A stretch of DNA of 64,000 nt from Chloranthus sessilifolius (Eukaryota; Streptophyta; Magnoliopsida; Chloranthales; Chloranthaceae). How positions within the stretch are numbered: the stretch's first letter is position 1; each line of letters begins with the position of its first letter. A program made the position numbers and the translations under genes. Location of the stretch: assembly GCA_021018995.1 (NCBI GenBank), contig CM037589.1, positions 60,462,101 to 60,526,100 on the forward strand. Direction: 5' to 3'. Below the pieces are notes generated by a model. It searched no databases. It had not been told where the DNA came from and saw nothing but the letters and a program-made list of their open reading frames with translations. Of the stretch, positions 21,541-32,687 are shown one piece after another.

Positions 21541-22785
21541 TATGTCTCACGAGTTTAGAATTACTGTTTGAGATGTGTATCACGTAGAATAAAAAACTAA
21601 CAATCTGAGGGTATGCTCATAATCTCAAGGCCCATCTTGTACAACGTTAGGACAAAAAATAATTTTTATGTTCTAATTCAAAGAGATGAACGAATTTTGG
21701 CCCGAGGAAATTACCTAAGGTTATAAGTTCATATGGTGTGAATAATGATACCTTAGGAAAATAATTTTATATACTATAGCCAAACACTTGAAAAAAAATA
21801 AAACCAAATCATTGTAAAATTTAAAAATAGTACTTCGAATGAGTTCTTTTATTTACAAGCTTATGGAAAGTGAAACAAAAAAGCCTTTTCCATGAGTTTT
21901 GTCAACCTAAGGCCTTTACAAAAAATTGAGCACTACAAACACGAGCAAATAAGTAGAAGGTTTTATCAAGGGTGAGAAGTTTAAAATTTTGAAAGCTCTA
22001 GTGGCTTATCTCTTTCAACAATCCAAGTCATCAAAATAATTATTTACATACCAAACTAAAGCAAAATATTGGAGAGCCTAAAGTCTAAACCCTCCAACTA
22101 TGAATGATTCTTCATATTTCTTTTAACGTGGTGAGCCTAAGAGTGTCAATGGGCCCATCGTGCAATAGGCCAAATATGGGCTAAGAGGGTAAGCCCATTC
22201 CAGCCCAATTAGTTAGTCGGGCCGACTATCCCAGCCCGATTAGCAATCGGCTCATATATGGGCTAGCTCTAGGAGGCTAATTATAATGGCCCGTTTAAGG
22301 CATCACCGGACAGGCATTGAGACCCTATGCGAGCTCTAGACAGTGTGGGTGCTATGTGGAGTAGTGCCACGTGGCACCTAACAAGTGGAAACAAATACAA
22401 GTCTCCTTTATTCATCAATAGACGGTTTTATATAGTGTATAATGTGGAACACGATTCGCTGCACACACAGTAGAGCCCAAGCACTGTAGCTAATTATGCC
22501 TTGTCACATAAGCTGTCTGCAAAATTGTCTATTTTTTATAATTTTCTTTCATTAATCACATGGTAGCACATTCTGTAATCCGACGCGGTGCCAATGTGAA
22601 TCGATGGCCCGGTTATAGCTGTTTGTGACCGGGTTTGTCACATGGCTCTTCTTTCCCTATATCGGTGCCGGCACGAACAAATGGCTATTCGCTCTTTTGC
22701 TTGCTCTCTGACACCGTACAAAACAGCCAAGCAAAACTCTCCACGCGGGAAACGCGATTCCATAAATATTGCAGGAAAAACATAA
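21541..22785. other. No gene recognised
   Basis: Intergenic, AT-rich. At 22135-22300 a GC-rich patch repeats CCCATTCCAGCCC / TATCCCAGCCCGATTAG words and may be a decayed hAT-type MITE. The rest shows nothing. Confidence 0.4.
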
Positions 22786-23264
22786 GGGAGCCATTACTTC
22801 ATTACTTGTATACGTGTTATAAGTGATTGATCCGAATTATTCAATTACTCGCACACTCTTTGTAAGTGATTGCACCAGATTTAAAAGAAAACCTTACAAG
22901 TTTAGCAACCTTTATTATGTGAAAATATCATATCTAAGCCGTTTGATTTTAAGGGTTTATTTTATTTATCTTTTTTTGATGAATTTGAATGTTATATTAA
23001 TTGCAAAAGATTAAAATAAAATATAATTTTTATTATTTAAATAAATAGAGTCAAAGGTTATTATATAATTCAACAATTGACTATAATAGATCATATGACA
23101 AATATCGTGTTTTGCTCTAATTTTTTATACCAGAGATCTATTGCTCATGAACTTCAAATCAGACGAACCAAATTGTATTTTTACATATCATGTCTCTAAA
23201 ATATCAAATTTTTCTTTAAATTCGATGTAATCACTTGAAAAATGTGTGCAATTAATGGCTCTCT
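22786..23264. mobile_element. Non-autonomous Mutator-like element sharing TIRs with the Pack-MULE
   Basis: The left end GGGAGCCATTACTTCATTAC continues with an AAGTGATTG word. The right end, read outward, gives GAGAGCCATTAATTGCACAC then TTTTTCAAGTGATTACA. These are the same terminal words as at 34613 and 35888. The flanking 9-mers AAAACATAA (22777) and AAATCAAAA (23265) agree at 7 of 9. About 480 bp, AT-rich inside, no captured gene recognised. An extra AAGTGATTGCACC word at 22863 suggests a nested or duplicated TIR. Confidence 0.55.
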
Positions 23265-23415
23265 AAATCAAAATTTATCCTTACACATGTTTTATGTAAT
23301 TTTTTTTTTAATAACATGCTTCATGTAGTTGCAGCAACAAATAAAACGAAATTGCACTTTCAAAGCTGGCCAAGTCTCTCTGTACAATCTTTTCAAAAAA
23401 CATAGTCACTCTGGA

Positions 23416-23830
23416 TAGGGCTGCAACCGAGCTGAGCCCGAGATCGGGTCAACTCTAGCTCGACTCTATCTTATACAAGCCGAGTTGGAAGTCGGCTCTA
23501 GTCTCTTTGAGCTCAAAAATTTCAAGTTCTAGCTCGGCTCTCTGAGCTCATGCTTCAAACAAAATATATTATATTATAAAAAAAATTCTTCTAATATTTT
23601 TTTAAGCTTCTATTCAATTATTTTGAAGGGAAAAATAGACCTCTCAAAATTAATTACTTATTAAATATATAAACCGAGCCATAGAGTAGAAACGGGTTGA
23701 GTCGGCCTTAGCTAGAGTTCGGCTCTGTTCATTCGAGCTACAAACTGTCTAACTCTAAAGAGAAAAACTCTTATTTTTTGGATCGAGCCGAACCGAGTTG
23801 TCGAGTTGGCTTGGCTCTCTTGCAGCCCTA
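23416..23830. mobile_element. hAT-like MITE, TIR TAGGGCTGCAA
   Basis: Begins TAGGGCTGCAACCGAG at 23416 and ends TTGCAGCCCTA at 23830, an 11-bp perfect TIR of a type common in plant hAT MITEs. The body carries GAGCTCGGCTC-like words in both orientations. The flanking 8-mers match only 5 of 8, so the target duplication is weak. Confidence 0.65.
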
Positions 23831-23837
23831 TCTTTGT

Positions 23838-24010
23838 ACGAGTCTCTCTCTCTACCAGTCTGTCTCTACCGTTCTCTTTCTCTACCTTTCTTTCTCTCTC
23901 TAACGCCTCTCTCTTTCTCCCCCAACAATTCTCTCTTTACCATTCTCTCTCTCCAATGCCTCTCTCAGTCCCTCGGTCTCTCCTCCTCCTCTCTCTACCG
24001 TACATTTTTC
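23838..24010. repeat. Pyrimidine-rich CTCTCT stretch
   Basis: Degenerate (TCTC)n with TACC interruptions. The open frames over it are compositional. Confidence 0.7.
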
Positions 24011-24099
24011 TCTATTTTATCTTACTCTAGAATTGGCAAGAGTTCTTCAAGAAAAACTAGGGAAGGTCGTGGAATCTATAGATTTTTAGCCACATTTTT

Positions 24100-24262
24100 T
24101 CTAGGGAAATTTACACTTTCGGCCCTATACGTTTGCGTATTTGCAGAAACGGCCCTATAGTTTCAATCCTTGCATAAATGGCCAGCTCCAAGCCTAGCCG
24201 ACTCCACGTCAAATATATATATGCTTCTCTATGCAAGGATTAAAACTATAGTTCTAGATGAT
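24100..24262. repeat. Short foldback
   Basis: CTATAGTTTCAATCCTTGCATA near 24158 is mirrored by TATGCAAGGATTAAAACTATAG near 24231, about 50 bp apart (each word written without its full extent). Likely a MITE remnant or siRNA-type hairpin. Confidence 0.45.
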
Positions 24263-25499
24263 CCATAGTTGCATGAATTTGACATTATTTTCTGAACTCT
24301 TAGACTATTTTATGCTCAATTTATCTCCCGACTTATAAATCACTAAAAATATATAAAATATATTAAATAACTTTCATCGGGTGGCTAAGTATAGGTTTTA
24401 GGGTGTGAAATATGATCATATTTCACACCTCATCAAATTCAACAAGGATGGCTACACAAGACAATATAATAAAATCATTGCTTTGACTGATTCGGTCCAT
24501 AAGTTACAGATTGAAGTTGATAAATTTACATAAAGGGAATTGCCTTAAAACTATCAACAAAGGCATAAAAAAATTGTGAATCAATGTTTGTCTACTATTA
24601 TTTGATGTTCGAGGGAGAGACGCATTAAAGTTGTCGTTACTCGTACGATCGAGGTGGAGGCACCTGTTCTAGAAAAAACCTTGATGCATTCTTCTCATCC
24701 TGGGAACGATATGTCAAGAAGATGATCCGATTTTAAATTTCATGGTCGATTAAAAAAGTAAAAACAAAAAATGGAAAGTTCCATGATGTTACCAAAGAAT
24801 AAACACACTATCAAGCTCCATTACTAATTCCAGTGGATTTTATTCAGTTTGGGTCACTATCTAACAACTTTATTGGAGTCACGAAATGTTCCCAATGGTA
24901 TAAGTTTTGGATGTCATATCACTACAATGTGTTGGAGCATTTTGTTCAAAAACCAGACACACCCACCAATAGCATGCTATGGAGCTTCGTACCAGTTGCA
25001 GAATTTGTGATATGTTAGGGAATTTGTTGGAAAGAAATGAAAGATGTTCAATGGCAAGAGGTGGTTGGTTAAAGTGTCAATAGAACATATTAATGGGAAG
25101 GTCATCAAATGGGTGCTGGCAATAAATGAAAATATGTGGCTATAATTTTTTATCAGCAAATAGTGTAATTTAGTACGTAGTTAATATAGTATACTTCATA
25201 GCGTAGCAATACTAAATGCAACTTTATAGGTGCTGAGGAGTGACCGAGTGACAGTATATAAAATATTATACTTAGTAAATAATAGTTAGTATCCTACATG
25301 GCTATAGTGTATGCATATATTATACAATGGTGTTTAGTGCTTACATACACACACACCCAACAACATTTCAAAAAGTTAGAGCTCCTAAAACACAATTGAA
25401 CCTATTTTCACTTGGGCATGACGTAATAGTGCCTCATGGAATTTCTGAAAGTACATATATTAGGCCATAGAAACTATGAGCCCATCACCAAAGTGGATG
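24263..25499. other. No gene recognised; possible decayed transposon coding near 24.7-25.1 kb
   Basis: A 61-codon open stretch (24833-25018) and its surroundings have some coding-like texture (WCLKCQ-type words are absent; no catalytic motif is visible). I cannot assign a family. The rest is AT-rich intergenic DNA. Confidence 0.25.
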
Positions 25500-26393
25500 C
25501 ACTTGAATTTCATGAGTAGGGTATGACGGGGTCAATACTCGAGCTTGCAAAATAGGGTTTTGGAGAACGCGATGTAGTGCCAAGAGGACACAAGACATCT
25601 TGGTGCCGGGACGGCTCGACATGTGGTGCCAGAAGGACACGCGACATGGGGCCAGGAGGGCCTTGCAACGTGGTCGTGTTGCGGTGGTCGCGACATGGTC
25701 GCATAGGAAGATGATAGGGGTTGTGACATGAGCGCGACATGACCAGGTGGGTTACCGATCCAAGGCGTTGTGGTGTGAACGGTAAAGTATGTCAAACTAA
25801 GGGGTTTGAGGTTCTCAGGTTGTTTACCCATAGATGATGTTTGGACCATTTATGTGGGAGAGGTATTGGATGAATGTCTTTCACTCACTGGGGCCTTGTG
25901 TCGCCATAGGGGGCGCAAGTGTCTCCTATGCTTGAAAGGGTGGGCCTAGGATGTCGACGCAATGATGTCGTGTAGCACCCAAGGCGAGGTTGAAGTATGA
26001 CCCCGGACTACGTGTCGTGGTGCATACAGTTGGGCAACTTCGCGAGGACACTTGAGGGCTGCATTAGACTCAGTGGAGCATGGCAGCATGAGGGTTGGGT
26101 ATGGACGTGTGTTAGTAATTTGGAATGCACACGAGGTTGGCCTGGGTCGGTATTTTGGCAGGACATGTTGGTATGAGATGACATGTAGCGCGACATGCCA
26201 TTCTGTTGCGAAGCGAAGTACTTGTGTATGGCACATAAGAGTGAAGCTTGAGCAGACCAAGCATGACACAAAAGTGCAATTTGACGTGTCGTAAGGGGCA
26301 CGATGCATCGAAATAGTAGGCCTTAAAAGAAGGTAATCATGGATAAGGAGTTCCTGTCCTCTCGATGGGTGGTATCAAAGTTGATAGAGAGAA
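25500..26393 (+). repeat. LTR-like block of the 26-32 kb family, plus orientation
   Basis: Its end (26340-26390) reads GGAGTTCCTGTCCTCTCGAT and then TGGTATCAAAGTTGATAG. This is the reverse complement, with changes, of the LTR phrase at 26548-26580 (CTCTGATACCACCC...GAGGACGGGAACTCC). Words such as ACGCGACATGGGGCC and TGTGGTGCCAGAAGGACACG mirror the GTGCC/CTTGGCACC tandem arrays of the neighbouring LTR. It therefore abuts the minus-strand element head to head at 26393/26394. Confidence 0.5.
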
Positions 26394-27965
26394 TGGTCAC
26401 GGGTAACTTGACACTCGGCGCGCCGCCATGCCGAGGCCAATTAACTCGATACCGCTTGTCACAAGGCATAACCTAACATTGGTTATCACGCCCGTGCCAC
26501 ATCTCGCTGCCGCGCACAGCGAGACCTCATATCCAACCATCACTCTGATACCACCCGCCTAGAGGACGGGAACTCCCGCGTCGTGGTTGCCTTCACTCGA
26601 GGCGAACCCACTGAATGCATCGTGTCTACTCGCGACACACATGCCAGCACCTCAGTGCCACTTGGCTTGTCCAGCTTCACCCTATGCAATACACTAGTTC
26701 CTCGCTTAAGACAAAGGCATGCCTCACTTCATGCCATCTAAGCCAATCAACGGACGACCAAGACAAGTGTGCGCTACTACGTCCCACATAGCCCTTGAGA
26801 GCCCCAGTGAGGCCACCGACCCATGTGCACTGCGACGCCGGCACGGGGCCACATGGTAGCCTCACCCCATGTGACACATGGCATCACCGCAGCGTCGCAT
26901 TGCTGCAGCGATGTTCTAGGCCCACCCCTAACCTAGAAAGCACATGCGCTCGTCCCGCAACGCAAGGCCCCATGTGTGGGAGAATAGCTCCACAGCTCCC
27001 TTCCCCTTATATATGGTCCAAAGACCAACTTAGGCAAAGTAGCAAAAAACCCTCAAACCTATTGGTTTGTCATACCCCCATGGCACACGATCTCCTGCTC
27101 GTGGCACACACCTACAAAGGTGGTGTCTCGCCATTAAACATGGCGCGTGGCACCCAGTGCCATCCTCCAAGCCCACATGGCTTGCGAGGTCACGCATCAG
27201 CGTCTCTTGCGACCGTGTCGCGTCCGCATCACGACTACGTCACGAGGCCCTCATGGCCTCATGCCCAACATCGCACTGAGTCGCGACCATGTCGCGTCCG
27301 TGTCGCCACCATGTCACAAGGCCCTCATGTCGCGTGCCCTCATGGCACCACATCACGTCTAAGTCGTGACTGTGTCTCGCGTTAACTCAACACCATATCG
27401 GGTCCGTCATTGCACCCAGATGCCGCGTGCCCTCTTAGCACCGCATCGCTTGTCATACAAGCTAGATGTCGCGTGTCCTCTTGACACCACATCGCGTGCC
27501 ACCATGGCACCGCTTCATGTGCCTTAGCACTTGGACGTCGCGTGCCCTCTTGGCACCACGTCGCGTGCCCCAACCCGGAGCACCACACTACGTGCCTAAT
27601 GGCACCAAGACGTCGCGTGCCCTCTTGGCACCACGTCGCGTGCTCATACGCGGAGCACCGCATCACGTGCCTTATGGCACCAGGACGTCGCGTGCCCTCT
27701 TGGCACCACGTCGCGTGCTCCACCGCGGAGCACCGCTTTCTAAGCCTTCACGCGTCTAGTCACCATACTAGATCGCAGCTTAGTTCGGGTCACCGTCGCA
27801 TCATGCATCAGGGACTCATGCACGCATCGCAGGGCCACGTGCCTCTGCGCCCACGCATGCTATACGGCTAGCTTACAAGGTCCGCTTGCCTTCTTGCTAT
27901 CTATGTGCCCAGTTCCAAGGTCGTCATGCCTTCATGCTGGCGCACAGATTAATGAGGCCATCACA
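26394..27965 (-). repeat. 3' LTR of the LARD-like element
   Basis: 1572 bp, starting TGGTCACGGGTAAC and ending ATCACA on the plus strand, with the purine tract next to it. It contains a tandem array at about 27400-27740 and a second PBS-like CTCTGATACCA at 26548. Confidence 0.75.
27400..27745. repeat. About 75-bp tandem array inside the LTR
   Basis: At least four units built on GTCGCGTGCCCTCTTGGCAC, followed by CACGTCGCGTGC and a variable spacer. Open frames on both strands arise from the repeat (for example HATWCQEGTRRPGAIRHV recurring every 25 codons) and are not genes. The same array is in the other LTR. Confidence 0.85.
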
Positions 27966-28079
27966 TCCTCCCCGGCTCAATAAGGTCAACGTCCTCGTTG
28001 ACGCAGTATCTCAAGGAAATGGACCATGCCACATCCACCAATCTGGTTGTGTCAACATTTTTATTGACAGTAAGACTCG

Positions 28080-29260
28080 CATCAGTTCCTCGACCTATGT
28101 CTTCACCCCATGAGAAGCCTATCCAGAGTCACTTTTCTCGTAGTGTACTCCTGTGCTACACTTAGCGTCCCATGCTAAATCAGCCTATCTTAGCTCGTGT
28201 GTGGCCCTCGTCACCAACACACATAGTATTTGGACCCTCTGGCCCACATACCCTACTGAGTCTCACATCGCATTCTCTTGCAGACGTGTTCCACCAATAT
28301 CTAGCCCCGAGGTTTCTCACCTCCTCGATGGATCAATTTGGTCATATCCACATGGTTCCGCACCATGCTATCCGTCACTATGCCATGTACTGAGCATTAG
28401 TGATTACAGCTCACTCTAGTACCTCGACACCACGTGTCTTCACCCAAGAGTTCGCTTAGAAAATTTTGAATTTGAAGCATTTTAGTGCTTCGGTCTATGC
28501 AATAGGGGTGTGATTTTGGTCACATTTCTCTCCCCCACTCGATGCGTTGACGTCCTCGTCAGCATCCGAGCTCCTACGTCAGTTCCTCAACACATAATCT
28601 GGTCTTCACCGAAGCACACTTGGATCTGAATCGCATTTAGTGCACTTCACTGCATGGATTCACAATTCTGTGCTAGTACTTCAACCATGTTCAGTGTTTT
28701 CACCCCACGTAGTGTTCTAGCCTACTTGGTCCGGACAGTATTTCACCCAGGTATCTTTATATACCAGTTCCTCATACAATCGGAAGCAAGACAATCGTTA
28801 GCAACCAAGCTTTCGCAACTCATTGCCCCTCGTAGCTCTCTAAGTTTTCAACAGTCCATCTTCACCCAGGAGTCTACCTTTCATTCGCACTGCCGTCTAG
28901 CACCTCAATACATCTGTGTCTTCACCCAAGAGTTTGACCTGCGTGTGATTCGTAGAACTTCAGTACCTCGATGTATGTTTCCAACCATGAGACTGCCACC
29001 CAAGCAAATTTTGCAGCTCTAGTGCCTCGATGTAGGCTTATCTCCTTCGATCGTAGCAACCGATGGAACCCAACTTTGTTGGACCTTTAGACTTGATCAC
29101 CACACAAGCCCTCAACGATCCTGCAGCGCTCTAGTACCTCAACACCTCTGTGTTTTCACCCAAGAGCCTGTCATGAGCACCTTGCTCAATCTATGAAGCT
29201 CATTGCTTCTCACACTATAGTACCTCGACCTCTGTCTTCACCCAATAGTGTGGCTCGAGT
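28080..29260. repeat. Degenerate dispersed repeat in the LARD interior
   Basis: The word pair 'AGTACCTCGACAC...' and 'TGTCTTCACCCAAGAGT' recurs at least eight times (near 28087, 28420, 28575, 28678, 28890, 28960, 29133 and 29219), at irregular spacing of roughly 60-330 bp. No coding potential. It looks like an expanded internal repeat of the element. Confidence 0.6.
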
Positions 29261-29314
29261 CAGCTCTAGCAACCCGGCTTACGGTCCTTCGCGTAGACCA
29301 AATATTTTAACGAT

Positions 29315-29460
29315 CACCTGGGACTCACTTCCTCTGAAGATACCCATCTGGTTCTCGTATTTGCTTCCTCTGAAGTTATACTGAATCACCTGGGACTCGC
29401 TTCCTCTGAAGGTACCCATCTGGTTCATCCAGTGGCTTTCCTCTGAAGCCACGCTAGATC
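29315..29460. repeat. About 70-bp tandem repeat
   Basis: ATCACCTGGGACTCRCTTCC followed by TCTGAAGRTACCCATCTGG occurs at 29315 and 29384. Three further CTTCCTCTGAAG words lie inside. Confidence 0.75.
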
Positions 29461-29691
29461 TTAGTCCAGCCATCCGTCACTCGCGGACATTGTGCCTTAT
29501 CGTCACACAAGGCAACGAGCCCGACCCTACTCGTTCAAATTTAGCTCAAATCAGTGATAGCTCACTTAATCAGTCATCGATCCTGGGCCCTCGCAACATA
29601 TTGATCCTTACATTGCCGCATACCAGCGGTCCGGACCCTCATGTCATATGCCAGCGACCGATTTCAAAATCTCAGCTTCTCAAGTGAGATT

Positions 29692-30158
29692 GGAGCATCC
29701 AACCTGCTCCTTGCCATTCATGACAACAGTGCTGTTAGCACCAACGTGATCCAACGTCTCATGTTGGAGATCACTAGCGTTCATCCCCCTCGGACCGACC
29801 CGCTACTTCAACGTGTGGCACTTGCAGCCAACAAGTTGTTAAATGTAAATGGAGCATCCCACTTGCTCCTTGCCATCCATGGCAATGGTGCTCTAAGCAC
29901 CAACGTGACCCGACGTCTCATGTTAGAGATCACTAGCGTTCATCCATCTTGGACCGACCCGCTATCGCAACGTATAGCCCTTATAGGCAACAACCATCAC
30001 GAAATTTGAACGGAGCATCGCCCGTGCTCCATGCCTACATGGCAACGGTGCTCTCAGCACCTGTGTGACTCAACGTCTCATGTTAGAGATCACTAGCGTT
30101 CATCCATCCTGGACCGACCCGCTAACTCAACGCGTGGCTCACATGGCCAACCAACATC
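29692..30158. repeat. Three tandem units of about 160 bp
   Basis: Units start GGAGCATC at 29692, 29851 and 30013. Each contains GTGCTCTCAGCACC-like, CAACGTCTCATGTTAGAGAT and TCACTAGCGTTCATCC words and ends near a GACCGACCCGCTA word. Confidence 0.9.
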
Positions 30159-30331
30159 GAGTACCATTTTCGCGACAAGTGACCCAGCAGTACCGTCCCT
30201 CTGCGTGCGACTCATTCGAGTCTCAATCGCAGATGTGCAACTCTACTGCACCCAAGTAACTCTGGTTGTCACAAAATTAGAGCGCACCTCATCGCTCTAG
30301 CTTGCCAAAGTAGTCCCAATCGGAACGATCT

Positions 30332-30344
30332 GGCTCTGATACCA
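30332..30344 (-). other. Primer-binding site (initiator Met tRNA) of the LARD-like element
   Basis: Reads TGGTATCAGAGCC on the minus strand, two bases from the LTR end TGTCACAGG at 30347. Confidence 0.85.
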
Positions 30345-30346
30345 AC

Positions 30347-31820
30347 TGTCACAGGATAACTTTTTTCGACACCCGTGCGGCGCCTCGCTGCCGCTACAGC
30401 GAGGCCAGCCTAACTCAGATATCAGTTTGTCACAAGGCATAACCTAACATTGGTTATCATGCCCGTGCCACATCTCGCTGCCGCGCACAACGAGACCTCA
30501 TATCCAAACATCACTCTGATACCACCCGCCTAGAGGACGGGAACTCCCGCGTCGTGGTTGCCTTCACTCGAGGCGAACCCACTGAATGCATCGTGTTTAC
30601 TCACGACGGTGCCACTTGGCTTGTCGACTTCACCTGCGAAGGCACTAGTTCCTCGCTTAAGACAAAGGCATGCCTCACTTCATGCCATCCAAGCCAACCA
30701 ACGTGTGAGGCCAGCACGATCAGCACACATCTGCTCTAGGCCCTAAGCTAGTGTGCGCTACTGTGTCCCACATAGCCCTTGAGAGCCCCAGTGAGGCCAC
30801 CGACCCATGTGCACCGCGACGCCGGCACGGGGCCACATGGTAGCCTCACCCCAGGTGACACATGGCATCGCCATCATACGCATTACTCTGTGATGTTCTA
30901 GGCCCACCCCTAACCTAGAAAGCATATGCGCTCGTCATAGCATAAGGCCCCATGTGTGGAGAATAGCTCCAGCTCCTTCCCTATATATGGTCCAAAGACC
31001 AACTTAGGCAAAGTAGCAGAAAACCCTCAAACCTATTGGTTTGTCATACCCCCATGGCACACGATCTCCTGCTCGTGGCACACACCTACAAAGGTGGTGT
31101 CTCGCCATTAAACATGGCACACGATCCTCTGACCATGGCATCCAGTGCCATCCTCCAAGCCCACATGGCTTGGTGTCGCATCGCGACCACGCCATCGCCA
31201 CGAGGCCCTCATGGCCTCATGTCCAACATCGCACTGAGTCGCGACCATGTCGCGTCCATGTCACCACCATGTCACAAGACCCTCATGGCCTCATATCGCG
31301 TGCCCTCATGGCACCACATGGCGTACCCTCATGGCCCCGCATCACGTCTAAGTCGTGACTGTGTCTCGCGTTAACTCGACACCATATCGGGTCCGTCATT
31401 GCACCCAGATGCCGCGTGCCCTCTTAGCGCCGCATCGCGTGCACTCTTGGCACCGCATCGCTTGCCATACAAGCTAGATGTCGCGTGTCCTCTTGACACC
31501 ACATCGCGTGCCACCATGGCACCGCTTCATGTGCCTTAGCACTTGGACGTCGCGTTCCCTCTTGGCACCACGTCGCGTGCCCCAACCCGGAGCACCGCAC
31601 TACGTGCCTAATGGCACCAAGACGTCGCGTGCCCTCTTTGCACCACGTCGCGTGCTCATACGCGAAGCACCGCATCACGTGCCTTATGGCACCAGGACGT
31701 CGCGTGCCCTCTTGGCACCATGTCGCGTGCTCCACCGCGGAGCACCGCTTTCTAAGCCTTCACGCGTTTAGTCACCATACTAGATCGCAACTTAGTTCGG
31801 GTCACCGTCGCATCATGCAT
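30347..31820 (-). repeat. 5' LTR of the LARD-like element (outer end missing)
   Basis: Homologous to 26394-27820, including the tandem array (about 31400-31755). It ends in the word CATCATGCAT, after which the two LTRs diverge completely. Confidence 0.75.
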
Positions 31821-32640
31821 ATAATTAAATGCTCATATCTAAAAAGTGCAACAATTCTTAAATTTGGTGGGTCACGACCATCGATCACAAAGTGCAAGTG
31901 CTTAATGTGCACTAAGTTTGGTCGTGCAAATGTGAAATTATAGTGTAAATCGGGTTGTCTGTTCGAACACAAATCGACCGATCAATTTTTTAATCGATCT
32001 ATCGGTATATAATCTATAAATATTCAATTCGGGTTAGAATCGATCGACCGTTGTTAGAGTGGATGAATCGAGTCTGAAGTTAGGTTCTATCATACATGTG
32101 TATTATAATATAATTTTATATTAATAACATATTATAGTATAAGAGTGTAATGATTATATAGTAAAAGTTATATAATATATCATTAAACCCATGACATAGG
32201 TTAAAAGAATTGAGAACACCCCGTATTTTAAATATAATATTATAACCCCACTTTAATATATAATATTATATAATCATTAGTCTTTACTATAATATAATAT
32301 TATTTACTTACCTAATGTATGCCCTCATTTTAAAATAATATTACATAATACCAATTTTCATTTTAATATAGTATTTATATAATAGTAGCCTTCATTTATT
32401 ATAGAATATAACCCCTCAAGGTCGATTGAGTGTGAGGCCTTATTCAAATAAAAGACAGAACTCAAGTTCACTCATTAGGTCGATGGATCGAATATAAGGG
32501 TCGATGTATCGAAGCACATACATGGCGTCAAACTACACATAGCACTTGCCTAAGCAGAACTTATTTAATAAAATAATATTATCTGAGTGTGTAATATAGT
32601 AACTTATATTACTTATAACAAAGGAATACTTAAGTACCTC

Positions 32641-32687
<47 letters not shown>

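Larger units (their letters stand above)
26394..31820 (-). mobile_element. Non-autonomous LTR element (LARD-like), minus strand, young, one end truncated
   Basis: Left LTR 26394-27965, purine tract 27966-27975, about 2.4 kb internal region, iMet primer site 30332-30344 and right LTR 30347-31820. The internal region has no gag or pol domain, only short repeats, so any copying must have used proteins from a relative. Over a 215-bp stretch of the LTR arrays I count about 4 differences, so it is much younger than the other LTR elements here. The right LTR stops at 31820, where the left copy goes on for about 145 bp, so the element has lost its outer 5' end and its target duplication cannot be checked. 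Confidence 0.75.

Noticed and set aside
27382-27871. Several overlapping 97-113 codon frames on both strands
   Set aside because: They exist because the 75-bp LTR tandem repeat is a multiple of three and GC-rich. The peptides are periodic and lack domains, and the same frames appear in the second LTR.
27400-31760. CRISPR-like array
   Set aside because: The repeat units are inside LTRs of a plant retroelement, with homologous rather than unique spacers.
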